A stretch of 64,000 bases of DNA, taken from positions 44,318,828 through 44,382,827 of the forward strand of contig NC_057920.1 in NCBI RefSeq assembly GCF_018873765.1. The letters are read 5' to 3'. Shown here piece after piece: positions 11,528-22,581 of the stretch. The notes below the pieces were generated by a model. It did not search any database and was not told the DNA's origin. It saw nothing but the letters and a program-made list of their open reading frames with translations. The DNA is from Telopea speciosissima. Lineage: Eukaryota > Streptophyta > Magnoliopsida > Proteales > Proteaceae. Numbering within the stretch: position 1 is the first letter of the stretch; each line of letters starts with the position of its first letter. Made by a program: the position numbers and the translations under genes.

Positions 11528-11843
11528 AGTGAAAGAGAGAGTTAAGAAAGAGAGATGAAAGGAAAGAGAGAGAAATAACTAAATAACTTTTACAATTGTA
11601 TTTTGAGTTGAGAGTGAAAGTAGAGTGAAGAATGATGTAGAAAATGACAAAAAGAGGGGTTTATATAGGCTTAATTATGTGTTCAAACAGCTAGAAAACG
11701 GTCAAAAAGACCAATCCGGTATACCGTTTGGTGATCCAGTATACCGTTTCTATTCCAATGGTCAATAAACAGCTATATTTACTTAATCGGTATACCATTT
11801 CAACAGAAACAGCAGGAAATTCAATTTAACACAGAAAATTCAC

Positions 11844-12810
11844 TTACTCAAAAGGGTCACACAAACCCAAGTCTCTTCTAAGTGTACAGAACCTTTCTTC
11901 ACTTAAGGGGTTTGTGAAGATATCCGTGAATTGTTTCTCGGTCTCAATAAAGTCAAGTCGAATTTCACCTCTGTGAGCTGCATCACGTAGGAAGTGATGA
12001 CGAATATCAATGTGCTTAGTTCTTGAGTGTAAAATCAGGTTCTTGCTTAGGTTATTGCACTTATGTTATCACACTAGATAGAGGAAGTGTCAAACTTAAC
12101 TCCATAATCTTGGAGAGTTTGCCTCATCCAATAACACTTGTGCACAACACTGTCAGGCTGCAATGTATTTGGCCTCGGTGGTAGATAAAGCAACAGAATT
12201 TTGCTTCTTACTAAACCACGAAACCAAACATGATCCTAGAAAGTGACAAGATCCACTTATACTCTTCCGATCAATATGACACCCGGCAAAGTTGGCGTTG
12301 GAGAAGCTTATAAGGTCAAAGTCATTGTCCATAGGGTACCAGAGGCCAATGCTTAGAGTTCCTTTTAAGTACTTAAAGATTCTCTTTACAGTACTCAAAT
12401 GGGATTGCATAGGTTGGGCTTGAAACCTAGCACAAGCATAGACACTAAACATTATGTTTGGTCTACTAGCTGTTAAGTATAATAAACTACCTATCATGCC
12501 TCTATATTTTCTAGGGTCAACAGGAGTTCCATCTTCATCTTTGTACAAGGTTACAGATGTACTCATTGGAGTACTAGAAGATTTTTATCCATTAATGTCA
12601 AACTTCTTCAAGAGTTCCTTAAGGTATTTAGTTCGATTGATGAAAATCCCATTAGAAGTTTGTTCTATTTGAAGTCCTAGAAAGAAGTTTAATTCTCCCA
12701 TTAGACTCATTTCAAACTCACTACTCATGGTTTTACTAAATTCATGACAAAGAGATTCATTAGTTGAACCAAAAATAATATCATCAACATAAATTTGAAC
12801 AATAATTAAA
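11844..12810 (-). pseudogene. Copia pol, 3' part: RT C-terminus and RNase H
   Basis: Translation gives the RT catalytic box IYVDDIIFGSTNESLC, then LNFFLGLQIEQ and KYLKELLKKF. The RNase H region follows with YRGMIGSLLYLTASRPNIMF, HLSTVKRIFKYLKGT, NANFAGCHIDRKS and SVALSTTEAKYIAA. Downstream, TKHIDIRHHFLRD and the terminal ILDFIE-like segment lead to the stop at 11844-11846. A stop or frameshift near 12570 breaks the frame. The gene was split by the MULE at 12811; the upstream half is at 19890-22581. Confidence 0.88.
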
Positions 12811-12935
12811 GGGAAAATATCACGTACCTCCCCTGAGGTATGACTTATGTACACTTTCACCCGTGAGGTTTGGGAAATTCCACGTACTTCCCCTGCTTTC
12901 CAAACTAAGTAACATAAAGGCCCACTCCGTTAACT
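12811..12935 (+). repeat. MULE left terminal inverted repeat
   Basis: This matches the reverse complement of 19765-19889 with only a few mismatches. It contains two internal GTACCTCCCCTG-type words that could be transposase binding sites. Confidence 0.93.
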
Positions 12936-13949
12936 GAGGGCATTAAACGTTAAAGTTCTATTTTGACTGACCAAAATGCCCTTATTAAACGTTAAAGTTT
13001 CATCCCTTATTTCTTTATTACTTCCTCTGTTGAGCTCCATTCTTCACAACAGACCAAAATTCGCCGCTGCTACACCACCTAGGGCACCACCATTGATGGT
13101 GAGCTTCTTGCCACTGACCTTAAACAACATACTCTTTTTGCCGCTGCTACTACACCTTCGAGGAAAGCCTAGATTCAACCTGGATTTGTGCCCTTTGAAG
13201 GAATCGCGTTAGTCACCTGCAACTCATTCCTCTGTTTGGAACCTGCAACCTCAGTCGGTTTGGCACCTCCAACTCATCCCTACTTCAACTCATCCCTACT
13301 TGCAATCTCACTAGGTTTGGCACCTCCAACTCATACCCACCTACAACTCCCAATTTTTGTTTGGTAACTGCAACTCATAAAATCTCAATTTGGTTGCAGC
13401 AACTCCTTCCAACTTCGGTTTGGCACCTGCAAATTGAAAGGATTTTGGCTGTAAGTATTTCAACCAATTTGTGATATTTCACTTGAACTGAAATAGGGTT
13501 TGTGGAGATCCATATTAGCTATGAATAAACATCTCTGATTAATGCCTTATAGTGTTAGGAAAAGGGTTGTGGTTCTTTTAAACCATCATTCTAAATTAAA
13601 TGAACAAATACAGTCATGAGTTAAGTTGCTTATTAATCCCTTGCATTATTATTGATATGAGTACTTGACCAATTAGCTAGCTAGAGAGAATCCAAACAAC
13701 TTGCCCCAAGATGACAAACCCATCTTGTACATTTGTAAGCAATGTTCAGTTCTAGAAAAAAAGCCCCTAATATTCTGGAAAAGGTAAACTATTTTATTAT
13801 GGCCCCCATTGATGTTCATTTGCTTTATACCCCTGCTCCCAAAACTTGCAGAAAATATTTAGTGCTTCTTGTGTACAGCAATTTGAGTTATACCCAATGA
13901 TCAATTCAAGGTACTTGAAGTTTGAAATTGGTATTTTTTTGCAGGTAAG
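12936..13949. other. MULE left internal region
   Basis: This is non-coding as far as I can see. At 13206-13432 there are imperfect units of about 35 bp built on TTTGGCACCTGCAACTCATCC. The sequence CAATTCAAGGTACTTGA at 13903 recurs at 13977, inside the start of the GRF gene, so a small duplication surrounds a splice-acceptor-like TTTTTTTGCAG at 13934-13944. Confidence 0.5.
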
Positions 13950-14359
13950 ATGTCTTCTACCAGTGTGAATGAGAGCAATTCAAGGTACTTGAGGTTTGAA
14001 AACAAGCAGTGTTTTTGCTACGAAAAAGAGCTACTGTGAGGATCTCAAACTCGACAGACAACCCGAATAGGCTTTATTACAACTGTGCAGAAAAAAACAA
14101 GGGTGGCTGCAACTTCTTCCAATGGTATACTAACATGGATGAACCAAGAGTGACCAACACCAGTGATGCACCAAATATTGTGGCTGAAAATAGTCTAGAA
14201 GACAATCAGAGGAGGGAACAATAGAGGAAGGAAGAGTTACGTAGTCTGAAGACTAGAGTGAAGGCCCTGGAAAAATCAAATGCTGAAATGAAAACAATAT
14301 GTCTAATAATGGTTGCTTTGTTTGTCTTCAATTTGGTTGTAATTGTTGTGAAGAAGTGA
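13950..14359 (+). pseudogene. GRF-type zinc-finger protein with coiled coil and membrane tail, broken
   Basis: From ATG 13950 the frame gives MSSTSVNESNSRYLRFENK, then the GRF zinc-finger pattern CFCYEKRATVRISNS, NPNRLYYNC, GGCNFFQWYTN. This is a CxC...C...C finger with the GRF-like NPxRxxxxC core. The remainder predicts a short coiled coil (RTRVKALEKSNAEMK) and a hydrophobic C-terminal helix (ICLIMVALFVFNLVVIVV) ending at TGA 14357. A one-base loss near 14020 and an in-frame TAG at 14222 break it. The layout matches a plant family of small GRF-domain proteins of unknown role, thought to bind nucleic acid. It lies on the strand opposite to mudrA. Confidence 0.7.
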
Positions 14360-14918
14360 TGTATGTTTGGGAAGGGGAGTGGACAATTTTATGTTAAAAC
14401 TTTATGGTGAAGTAGAATGGAATGTGAAGCTTGCGCACTATGCTTCCAAAGCTATGATGGAAAAAGATTTTGGCCCCATTGTACTGGAAGATCAATGTTT
14501 GGCTGATTACATTTCTATTTTTTTTTTTTGGTTAATTTCCATAAATTTAGGAAAAAAAAAACCAAAGGTGGCAATGTGGCATTAGTGTGATCCTTCAATG
14601 TATTCCAGACAAAAAGGTATAGACACACATTCACTACCAAAGGTTGAAGGCTTCAGTTGATGCTCCATAACTATTAAAGCCTTCTATGAATGTGTTTCTA
14701 GTGGCTGAGACTTATTTTTAGTGGTTTAGGTTGATGTTCCATTACTATTAAACCCCAATTCCAAAGCTGATATTCCATTTAAATAGTAAAATCTACAGCA
14801 AACCTCTCTTTTGCTCCATTATAAATTTTGGAGACTTATTCAATCTCTTTTTATGTCACTTATGTGTTTGTCTATAAATGTTTACTTGAAATAACAAGGA
14901 ACAAGGAAGAAATAAGTT
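14360..14918. other. MULE internal spacer, possibly captured 5' flank
   Basis: No protein motif is seen. The sequence directly before the WAT1-like ATG (about 14600-14918) may be the captured upstream region of that host gene, but nothing in the sequence proves it. Confidence 0.4.
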
Positions 14919-15102
14919 ATGGCGATTTTAAGTACATTTAGTTCTTATATGGCCATGGTGGTGGTACAATTCGGTTATGGTGGATCCAACATCCTCATGA
15001 AGGTTGCCATCAACAAGGGACTCAGTCAATTTGTCTTTATAGTCTACAGACACCTAATTGTCATGATGATCTTGTTGGGCCCTTTAGCCTATTTCCTTGA
15101 GA
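14919..15102 (+). pseudogene. Captured first exon of a WAT1-related (MtN21/EamA) transporter
   Basis: Sixty-one residues from ATG 14919 match the N-terminus of plant WAT1-related proteins. A short leader is followed by MAMVVVQFGYGGSNILMKVA, then FVFIVYRHLIVMM and LGPLAYFLER. This gives two membrane segments, the second starting after the conserved YRH/YRQ, and the FLER end where WAT1 genes normally have their first intron. A GTAATT donor follows immediately. No later exon is found in the element, so it is a gene fragment carried by the MULE, as in Pack-MULEs, rather than a functional transporter. It is antisense to mudrA. Confidence 0.85.
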
Positions 15103-15628
15103 GGTAATTAATTAAGCTCTTTTCCATCATCATTCAATTCTCGCACTCTTCCTTCCTTTCTCTTACAAGCGCCAAAATTGCATGAAACAACGCCCTTCTC
15201 TTTCACTTCCCTTGATGATCAAGATTCTCAAACACTTACATCCACAACCAAATTGTTTAAAACAAAAAATTAGACTAATGTTTTCTAACACACAAATCAC
15301 CAACTCAGTTCCTAAATTCCTTCATAATAACTCCAGACATCAGTACATGATCAGCAATGAAGCATTAAACATCCATCTTCATTGTTTGAACTCAGCAACT
15401 TTGCAAATCACCAACTCAGCAATGAAGCAAATGAAACCAGCAACTCTGCAGATCAGCAACTTAACTCAGCTTCTGAAGATGGCAATCTTAGCAAATCACT
15501 TCCATCTCTGTACAAGGAAGTAATACTTCAAATTAACATCACAGTCTTTGCTGTTAGACTTGAAACAATTCATTATTGAAACAATTAAAAGTCATACCTG
15601 TACCTTTCCAGGAAAGTAACCACCTTGG
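15103..15628. other. MULE spacer downstream of the WAT1 exon
   Basis: This may begin with part of the captured intron (GTAATTAATTAAGC). Open frames on the + strand at 15182-15579 are rich in Asn, Gln and Ser but show no known domain. The - strand side is the 3' untranslated region of mudrA. Confidence 0.4.
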
Positions 15629-18600
15629 TTATGGCTTTGTTTGGCCATCTCTCTTTGCCTTCAGTTTAGAAGCCTTGACTTCCATTCTTTTCTGAACCTT
15701 ATCTTGTTCAGTCGTAAGTGCAGATGTAGAAGATTGTTGAGATGATCTGGTTACCCTCTGAGAGGGTGTAGTATCAGCATGTATATCAGTACTTGCTTTC
15801 CTCTACAATTGCATCAACAAAACAAATAATCAAAAGAATACCTTAACTTTAAATAAACAGACTTAAATTGAAATAGAATTTGGTTAGTAAGTCTGGGTAT
15901 CTTGACACCAATAGTTTTTGAAGTAGATGGTCTCTTGCCTTTTACTGGTCCTCCTTTGCACGTCCTCTTATTATGATTAAAGGAATGACATTTACTACAT
16001 CTAACAGTGGTGGACCTCTTCCTTATATCTTCTTTATGGGCTTCATCAGGTTCCCTCCTCCTTGATCTATTTGGTCTGCCAATTGACCTCTTCAGTGGTG
16101 GAGGAAGTAGATTAGTCTCTTCCAAAGTATTAGGATCAGATAATGGATCAATTACTCCCCCATTAGCCAAGAGATATGTCTTTGTTGTGTAATATGCATG
16201 ACAATAGTGCCAGACTGGAACCCTGCTAAATTGAGTGCATGCACCTACATGTCTACATGGTAACCCAGTTGCCATATAGATCCCACATTCACATGTTAGA
16301 TTTCCTAGGTCAACCACATACTTATGAGAGCCATCTTGTACCTCATACTTGTCTCCTCTAGCAACTGATGGTCTGCAAAACCTCACATTCTTTTGTAAAC
16401 TTTCAAGCTTAGAGGAACTCCTAGGAGTCAGGACATCAGGAAAGTTGCAGCCATTCACCAACCTTTTATGTAGCCTGCACATCAACTTCAGCCTAATTTG
16501 GTCAATCATTGTAAGGATTGGTTTGCTCGTATGGGTGCAATCCACTGGTTGAATGACTCAGTCATATTGTTGGTTATGTGATCACTTTTGGCTCTGTGAT
16601 CAAATGCATGTCTTGCCCACATCTGAACTGGAGTCTTCATCAACCAATCATAAGCTTCTTTCTTTTCTTCTTTCATCCCATTCATAGCTTTCTGAAAGTC
16701 ATACACATTGTATGCTTTGATGGCAGCCCAGAAATAACCCTTCAATGTTGGCCCACCTCCAAATTGCTTCTTGAAGTTATTGTATAAATGTCTACTGCAG
16801 TGTCTATGGTTTGCTTCAGGGTAGATGATTGATATTGCTTCAATAAGACCCTACAAACCAGAATAATACACAACATATTACAAACCAATTGTAATTGGAA
16901 TAACAAACAATCTTAAACATTTGTGACCTAATGAAATAAATTGGAATCATACCTTTTGTTTGTTTGTCATAAATGTGATTGGTATATCAGGGGCTATGAC
17001 TGTATGTCTATTCCTCTCTAGGGTCTCTCTTAAGTGATAGAGGAAGAATATCCAACTGTCCTTGTCTTCAGATTGAACAACACCATATGCAACAGGAAAT
17101 ATGCCATTATTTCCATCAACTGAAACAGCAGCCACTAACACTCCACCAAATGCCCCCTTCAAATGGCAACCATCAAGGCCTAAGAATGGCCTACAACCCT
17201 TCAAAAAGCCTTGTTTACAAGCATCAAAACATATAAACAAGCGCTTGAACTATGGAAGTACTACAGGTACTCCACCAATCTCATGTCCAGATTTGCATCC
17301 ATTCTGGTATTGGATCACATAAGCATTTTCCTTGTTCTTTTCCCGGACCATCTCCCCATATTTTTCCACCTTCGTATAGGACTTTACATGACTTCCTTCA
17401 ATTTCTTCCCTTGCTCTCCACTTAGCCCTGTATAGTCTCATTCTATTAGACTCCACATTGTATTTTTCTTTCAAAAAGTGTTCCATGACCTGGTTACTCA
17501 TGTCTGGGTCTACCCTCAGGTTGGGAGCAAGTTTCTTAGCTATCCATACCGAATTTACATGCTTGTTGGTCCCAAATCTCTTGCAAGTGTGCTTATCAAT
17601 AAGTGTTTTGATCACATATGTGATCCCATCCCTAGCTAGAGGTGATGCATGGATCCTCCATGTACATCCTTTTCCCTCACAGATTGCAGTAACCCTGGAT
17701 TTCTCATTTTTTTGTCTCAATGCATGGAAGCCCTCTTGCACTTCATAATCAACTAGTACCTCCCTAAAATGTGTCACATTCTTAAATTCTTGACCAACTT
17801 CTAATCTGATCTTTTTGTCCACATCCTCATCACTTCCATTATCTCTTCCTTCAGATTGACATTCTGAAATATCATCATCTTCATCAATATTGTCCTCTAT
17901 TCCTTCATCCTTTTCCACATCATCATCACTTCCTTCATCTCCACTGTCATCTGTACTCTCAGATATATCATCTGATTCTCCAACCTCCCAATCTTCATCT
18001 GTTGAGTCACTCATCTCTTGAACTTCAGTACTATCCTTGACAGACATCTTGCTAGGTGAAGCATTATTTTCCTCAATACTGGTAGAACCAATGGTAGAAG
18101 CTTTAATAAATCCACCACCCATGCCTACACATCTACTAGACATGTCAACCTTTTCAAATGACATATGTTGTTCCATCATACTTGCTATGCTCTTGTTGTA
18201 AAATTTAACCCCATCAGGAGAACCATTCCTTGGCCCAAGCACAACAGTGTGAGTAAAATCAGCCTTCACAGTAGTATTTCCCGCATTTACATAAGAGGTA
18301 CTAGTATCTCTCTTTCCAGATGTATTGACACTATCGCTCCTTAAAATTGGTGTACTAGCACTAGCAGCTTCCCTACTTAAGTTGGGTGTATGTAGAGTAG
18401 CACCACCCCTCTGTACACTTGCTTTTCGTCTCCTATTGGCACCAAGCCTACTTATGTTTTTCTCTTCATCAACAGGAGAAACTAGTGGCTCTCCAGCTTC
18501 TGGTCTATCAACTACAACATCACCACCAATCACTGAAAGTGAGTGTCCATTTATGTTAATACTTGCAGTTTGCTCACTAACTACCACATCGTACACATAT

Positions 18601-18857
18601 AGGTTGAGGTCATCCAATTCCTTGGCAGCCATTTCAAACATCCTCATCACATCCCTGTCAGTCTCTATGGTTACTTCTTTCTTATCAGCTGTTATATATT
18701 TCACAGAAAAAGTCACTGATCTATCTTTGGGTATATAACTTAGTACTGTGTTATATATGTCACCAATCATCTCAAGATAGCCAAATCTGTCCACATCTAC
18801 CACTCGAGACTGAGCATTGACATAGTGATACACTATTTTGCACATTGTTCTGTCCAT
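15629..18857 (-). pseudogene. mudrA: mudrA-type MULE transposase
   Basis: The start is ATG at 18857. Domains in order: an N-terminal PB1-like ubiquitin fold (about residues 1-95), an acidic Asp/Glu/Ser stretch (about 265-345), and a MuDR DNA-binding region with CEGKGCTWRIHASPL. The catalytic MULE domain follows with GLDGCHLKGAFGG, MTNKQKGLIEA and NNMTESFNQWI, then a SWIM zinc finger CECGIYMATGLPCRH and a small CxxC knuckle CSKCHSFNHNKRTC. An intron (about 16853-16949, GTATGA...TTTGTAG) and a probable last intron (15803 to about 15912) are visible. Defects are an in-frame TAG at 17248-17250 and a one-base shift near 16530. The MTNKQKG box has Asn where an SDRQKG-type Asp is usual, which may hit the second catalytic residue. 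Confidence 0.9.
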
Positions 18858-19764
18858 TCTTCACAATTATGCCTGTCAACATAAACACAACCAATGGTAC
18901 AAATACAGTATATAAAATACATCATTACACATATATATATGGTTACTAAACAAATCCAATAGATAGTATATATAATGTTATAACACTATAAAATCCAATG
19001 GAAATTATACAACTGCCTATATAATAAATAGAATTCCAAGATGAGAGCCAAGACATAAAAAATTTTGGATGTGAAATATATAACAGAGATGGTTTCACCT
19101 TATAGAGACGGTTTCAAAAATTTTGGGTGTGAAATATATAACAGAGATGGTTTCACCCAATCAATTTTTGGGGTTTTACCTTACAAATAAGACTTCTGGT
19201 GCAAAGATGGTTTCATGAAGATGAAATGCAGGTTGTGATGAGGATTTACTGCAACTGAATCCTGTACAAGACATCAAAAATTTTGGGTTTAGGGTTTATT
19301 CGATATAAAGTTACAGAAGTAAACTAACAAAACTGAAATTAATGGATGGGGTTTTACCTAGAAAAGTTCTATTATGGTGCTGCTATGTTTTTGGTCGAAG
19401 ATTTCCAGGTTGTGATGAAGACCTATGCTGCTAAATCATCACTCCTCCAGTGATGGGTAGCTTCCAAAGAGCAAATATCTAGATTATGGCTTCCAGTGCA
19501 AAAATGGCGCGACGATGCGATATTTGGAGGTCTTCTTGAGAAGTGGAAGAGAAATGGAAGAAGTTCTTGCTGTAGTTGAAGACCAATCGCAGATGTTCTT
19601 AAGGATTTGCAAGTGTGCTTGAGCAGTTGCAGGTGCTCGTTCAAGCGGTAGGGGTTTGAGTCGAGAAATGGAAGAGGGAAGCCTTTTCTTTACCCCAACC
19701 CTTATAAGGGTATATTGTTCATAAGAAGATCTAAAAATGCCTACCGTTCGCAACTAACACGAAT
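18858..19764. other. MULE right internal region (5' flank of mudrA)
   Basis: This is the presumed promoter and leader of mudrA. A direct repeat of about 35 bp containing GAAATATATAACAGAGATGG lies at 19063-19098 and 19121-19157. Small - strand frames at 19423-19753 show no motif. Confidence 0.5.
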
Positions 19765-19889
19765 AGTTAATGGAGTGGGCCTTTATGTTACTTAGTTTGG
19801 AAAGCAGGGGAGGTACGTGGAATTTCCCAAACCTCACGGGTAAAAGTGTACATAAGTCATACCTCAGGGGAGGTACGTGATATTTTCCC
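19765..19889 (-). repeat. MULE right terminal inverted repeat
   Basis: The reverse complement begins GGGAAAATATCACGTACCTC and aligns with the left repeat over 125 bp. It abuts the ATAATTAAA duplication. Confidence 0.93.
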
Positions 19890-20370
19890 ATAATTAAATC
19901 ATCTTTCTTATGCTTAACAAACAAAGTAGTATCAATCTTACCATTGAAAAGCCATTATCACAAGAAACTTACTTAACCTGTCATACCAAGCTCTTGGGGC
20001 TTGTTTCAAGCCATACAAGGCCTTCATGAGTTTGTAGACATGGTTAGGGTACTTTGAGTCTTCAAATTCAGGGGGTTGGATAACATGTATTTTTTCATTA
20101 ATGAAACCATTTAAAAATGCATTTTTCACATCCATTTGATGTAACTTGAAATTCTTATGACATGCAAATGTAAGTAACATTCTAATAGATTCAAGTCTAG
20201 CTACAAGTGCATATGTTTCATCAAAGTCAATGACTTCTTGTTGGTTGTAGCCTTGAGCAACCAATCTGGCTTTGTTTCTAGTTATGTTTTCATCTTCATC
20301 AAGTTTGTTTCTAAACACTCATCTAGTTCCAATAATTTTGGTATTTGTGGGTTTTGACACTAAGTCTCAA

Positions 20371-21492
20371 ACTTGATTTCTTTCAAACTGATTAAGCTCT
20401 TTTTGCATAGCAATTATCCAATTACTAGCCAAAATTACTTCATTTATATTCTTGGGTTCAATGGTAGAGATGAAGGCTACATTAGAACAAATATTTTAAA
20501 CTTTACTTCCAGTTTATATGTCTTTCTCTAGGTTTCCAATCACATGGTCAAGAGGGTGATCTGTAACAGTCCTTATCTCCTTTGGAACTTGATGTACATG
20601 ATCATTAGGTTCTACTAAAGAAACATTTTCAACTCTTTTCCTAATTTCAAGTACTTCATCTTCATCTTCTTCTTCTAAGTCTTTATATTTATCCTTGACC
20701 ATAGATTCATCAAATTTTACATTCATAGACTCTTCCCCAACTAGTGTTCTTTTATTAAATACTCTATAAGCTTTACTATTTGTGAAATAGCCTAGAAATA
20801 TACCATCCTCGGTCTTTTCTTCAAACTTTTCTAAGTTGTCCTTTGTGTTAAGAATGAAACATGCACAACCAAAAACTTTAAAATAATCAACTTTAGGAAG
20901 TTTATTATGAAAAAGTTCATAAGGAGTTTTCACTTGATTTCTTTCAAACTGATTAAGCTCTTTTTGCATAGCAATTATCCAATTACTATCCAAAAGGACT
21001 TCCTTTATATTCTTGGGTTCAATGGTAGAGATGAAGGCTACATTAGAACAAATATTTTGAATTTTACTTCCAGTTTATATGCCTTTCTCTAGGTTTCCAA
21101 TCACAAGGTCAAGAGGGTGATCTGTAATAGTCCTTATCTCCTTTGGAACTTGATGTACATGATCATTAGGTTCTACTAAAGAAACATTTTCAACTCTTTT
21201 CCTAATTTCAAGTACTTCATCTTCATCTTCTTCTTCTAAGTCTTTATATTTATCCTTGGCCATAGATTCATCAAATTTTACATTCATAGACTCTGCCCCA
21301 ACTAGTGTTCTTTTATTAAATACTCTATAAGCTCTACTATTTGTGAAATAGCCTAGAAATATACCGTCATCGGTCTTTTCTTCAAACTTTCCTAAGTTGT
21401 CCTTTGTGTTAAGAATGAAACATGCACAACCAAAAACTTTAAAATAATCAACTTTAGGAAGTTTATTATGAAAAAATTCATAAGGAGTTTTC
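20371..21492 (-). repeat. 561-bp in-frame tandem duplication inside copia pol
   Basis: The segments 20371-20931 and 20932-21492 are near-identical direct copies, both beginning ACTTGATTTCTTTCAAAC on the + strand. The unit is 187 codons, so the frame is kept. The junction fuses the RT start (IIAMQKELNQFERNQV) directly to the integrase KTPYELFHNKLP segment. Confidence 0.92.
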
Positions 21493-21800
21493 AAAAGAAT
21501 AGGTCTTCTCAAAACTCGATCCAACACATAACATGCCATATGAACAACTTCGGCCCAAAAATACTTTGGCAAAGAGTACTCATTGAGCATTATCCTTGTA
21601 GTTTCTTGGATGGTTCTGTTTTTCCTTGCAACCACACCATTTGATTGTGGTGTTCTGGGAGCCGAAAAGTTATGAGTTATACCTTGTTTCTACAAAAGTC
21701 TTTAAATTCATCTATGTTATCAAATTCACTACCATGGTCACTTTTGATAGAGGTGATCAAATAACCCTTCTGATTTTGTATTCTCTTATAAAGAGATACA

Positions 21801-21908
21801 AATTCCTCAAATGCATCATTTTTATGCTTGAGAAAGAGGGTCCAAGTGAATATAAATTCCTCAAATGCATCATTTTTATGTTTGAGAAAGAGGGTCTAAG
21901 TGAATCTA
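21801..21908 (-). repeat. 54-bp in-frame tandem duplication in copia integrase
   Basis: AATTCCTCAAATGCATCATT recurs 54 bp later, with two mismatches over the unit. It duplicates 18 codons around FLKHKNDAFEEF in the integrase core. Confidence 0.85.
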
Positions 21909-22581
21909 GAGTAGTCATCTACTATAACAAAGGTGTATTTCTTTCTCCTAGGCTTGTGGTTTGGATAGGTCCAAATAAGTCAAGGTGGAGTAGTTGTAAA
22001 GGTCTAGAAGTAGCAATAGAGTTTATGGTCTTGTGAGAAACTTTTGTAAGTTTACTTCTTTGACATGCTTCACAAGTGTGTTGCTTATCAAAGTTCAATT
22101 TTGGAAGATTTCTCACCAAATTCTTTGAGGATAGGGATCTAATTATTTTAGTATTTATATGTCCCAATTTCCTATGCCATAAGACAGAATCATCAAATTT
22201 TGAAATAAGGCATGCATCATGTAAGTTTACACTAAATATACAAGTATAAACATTATTTTTTTTACATCCTTCAAGAATCACATTATCATCAGAATCTTTA
22301 ATTATACATTTAGAGGCATTAAAATTCACAAAATATTCATTGTTGCATAATTGACTTACACTAAGTAGATTGTACTTTAGGTTATCAACTAAGCTAACAT
22401 TACAGATTACTGTACCTCCAAATTTGATTGATCCATTTCTAATGATTCTTTCTTTGTTGTTGTCTCCAAAGGATACCCATCCTCCTTTTTGCTTCTTTAG
22501 CTCAGAAAATAGCTTTGGATTGGATGTCAAGTGCTTCGAGTAGCCACTATCGATGTACCATTTCATGTTGCTCTTATACAC

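Larger units (their letters stand above)
12811..19889 (-). mobile_element. MULE (Mutator-like) DNA transposon with captured host exon
   Basis: Near-identical 125-bp terminal inverted repeats begin GGGAAAATATCACGTACCTC. It is flanked by a perfect 9-bp duplication ATAATTAAA (12802-12810 and 19890-19898), the duplication length expected of Mutator elements. The insertion splits the copia RT just before its YVDD box, and the RT frame continues across the empty site. It contains mudrA on the - strand, plus a GRF zinc-finger pseudogene and a WAT1-like exon on the + strand. Confidence 0.95.
19890..22581 (-). pseudogene. Copia pol, 5' part: protease, integrase, RT N-terminus
   Basis: From 22581 the frame shows the protease motif WYIDSG, then the GAG-pre-integrase zinc region (LWHRKLGHIN...CEACQRSKL). 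The integrase core follows with IKSDHGSEFDN and ARKNRTIQETTR, then the integrase C-terminal FKVFGCACFILN and DDGIFLGYFTNS. The RT begins with NKARLVAQGYNQQEVIDF, DVKNAFLNGFI and ALYGLKQAPRAWYDRL. Two tandem duplications lie inside: 54 bp in the integrase core (21801-21908) and 561 bp across integrase C-terminus and RT N-terminus (20371-21492). Several stops and frameshifts (near 21920, 21640, 20320 and 19937) disable it. The MULE follows at 19889. Confidence 0.88.

Noticed and set aside
15182..15579. + strand frames downstream of the captured WAT1 exon
   Set aside because: They do not match later WAT1 exons and show no domain; composition suggests non-coding sequence.
17101..18738. + strand frames opposite mudrA
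   Set aside because: They are shadows of the transposase gene with no domain of their own.
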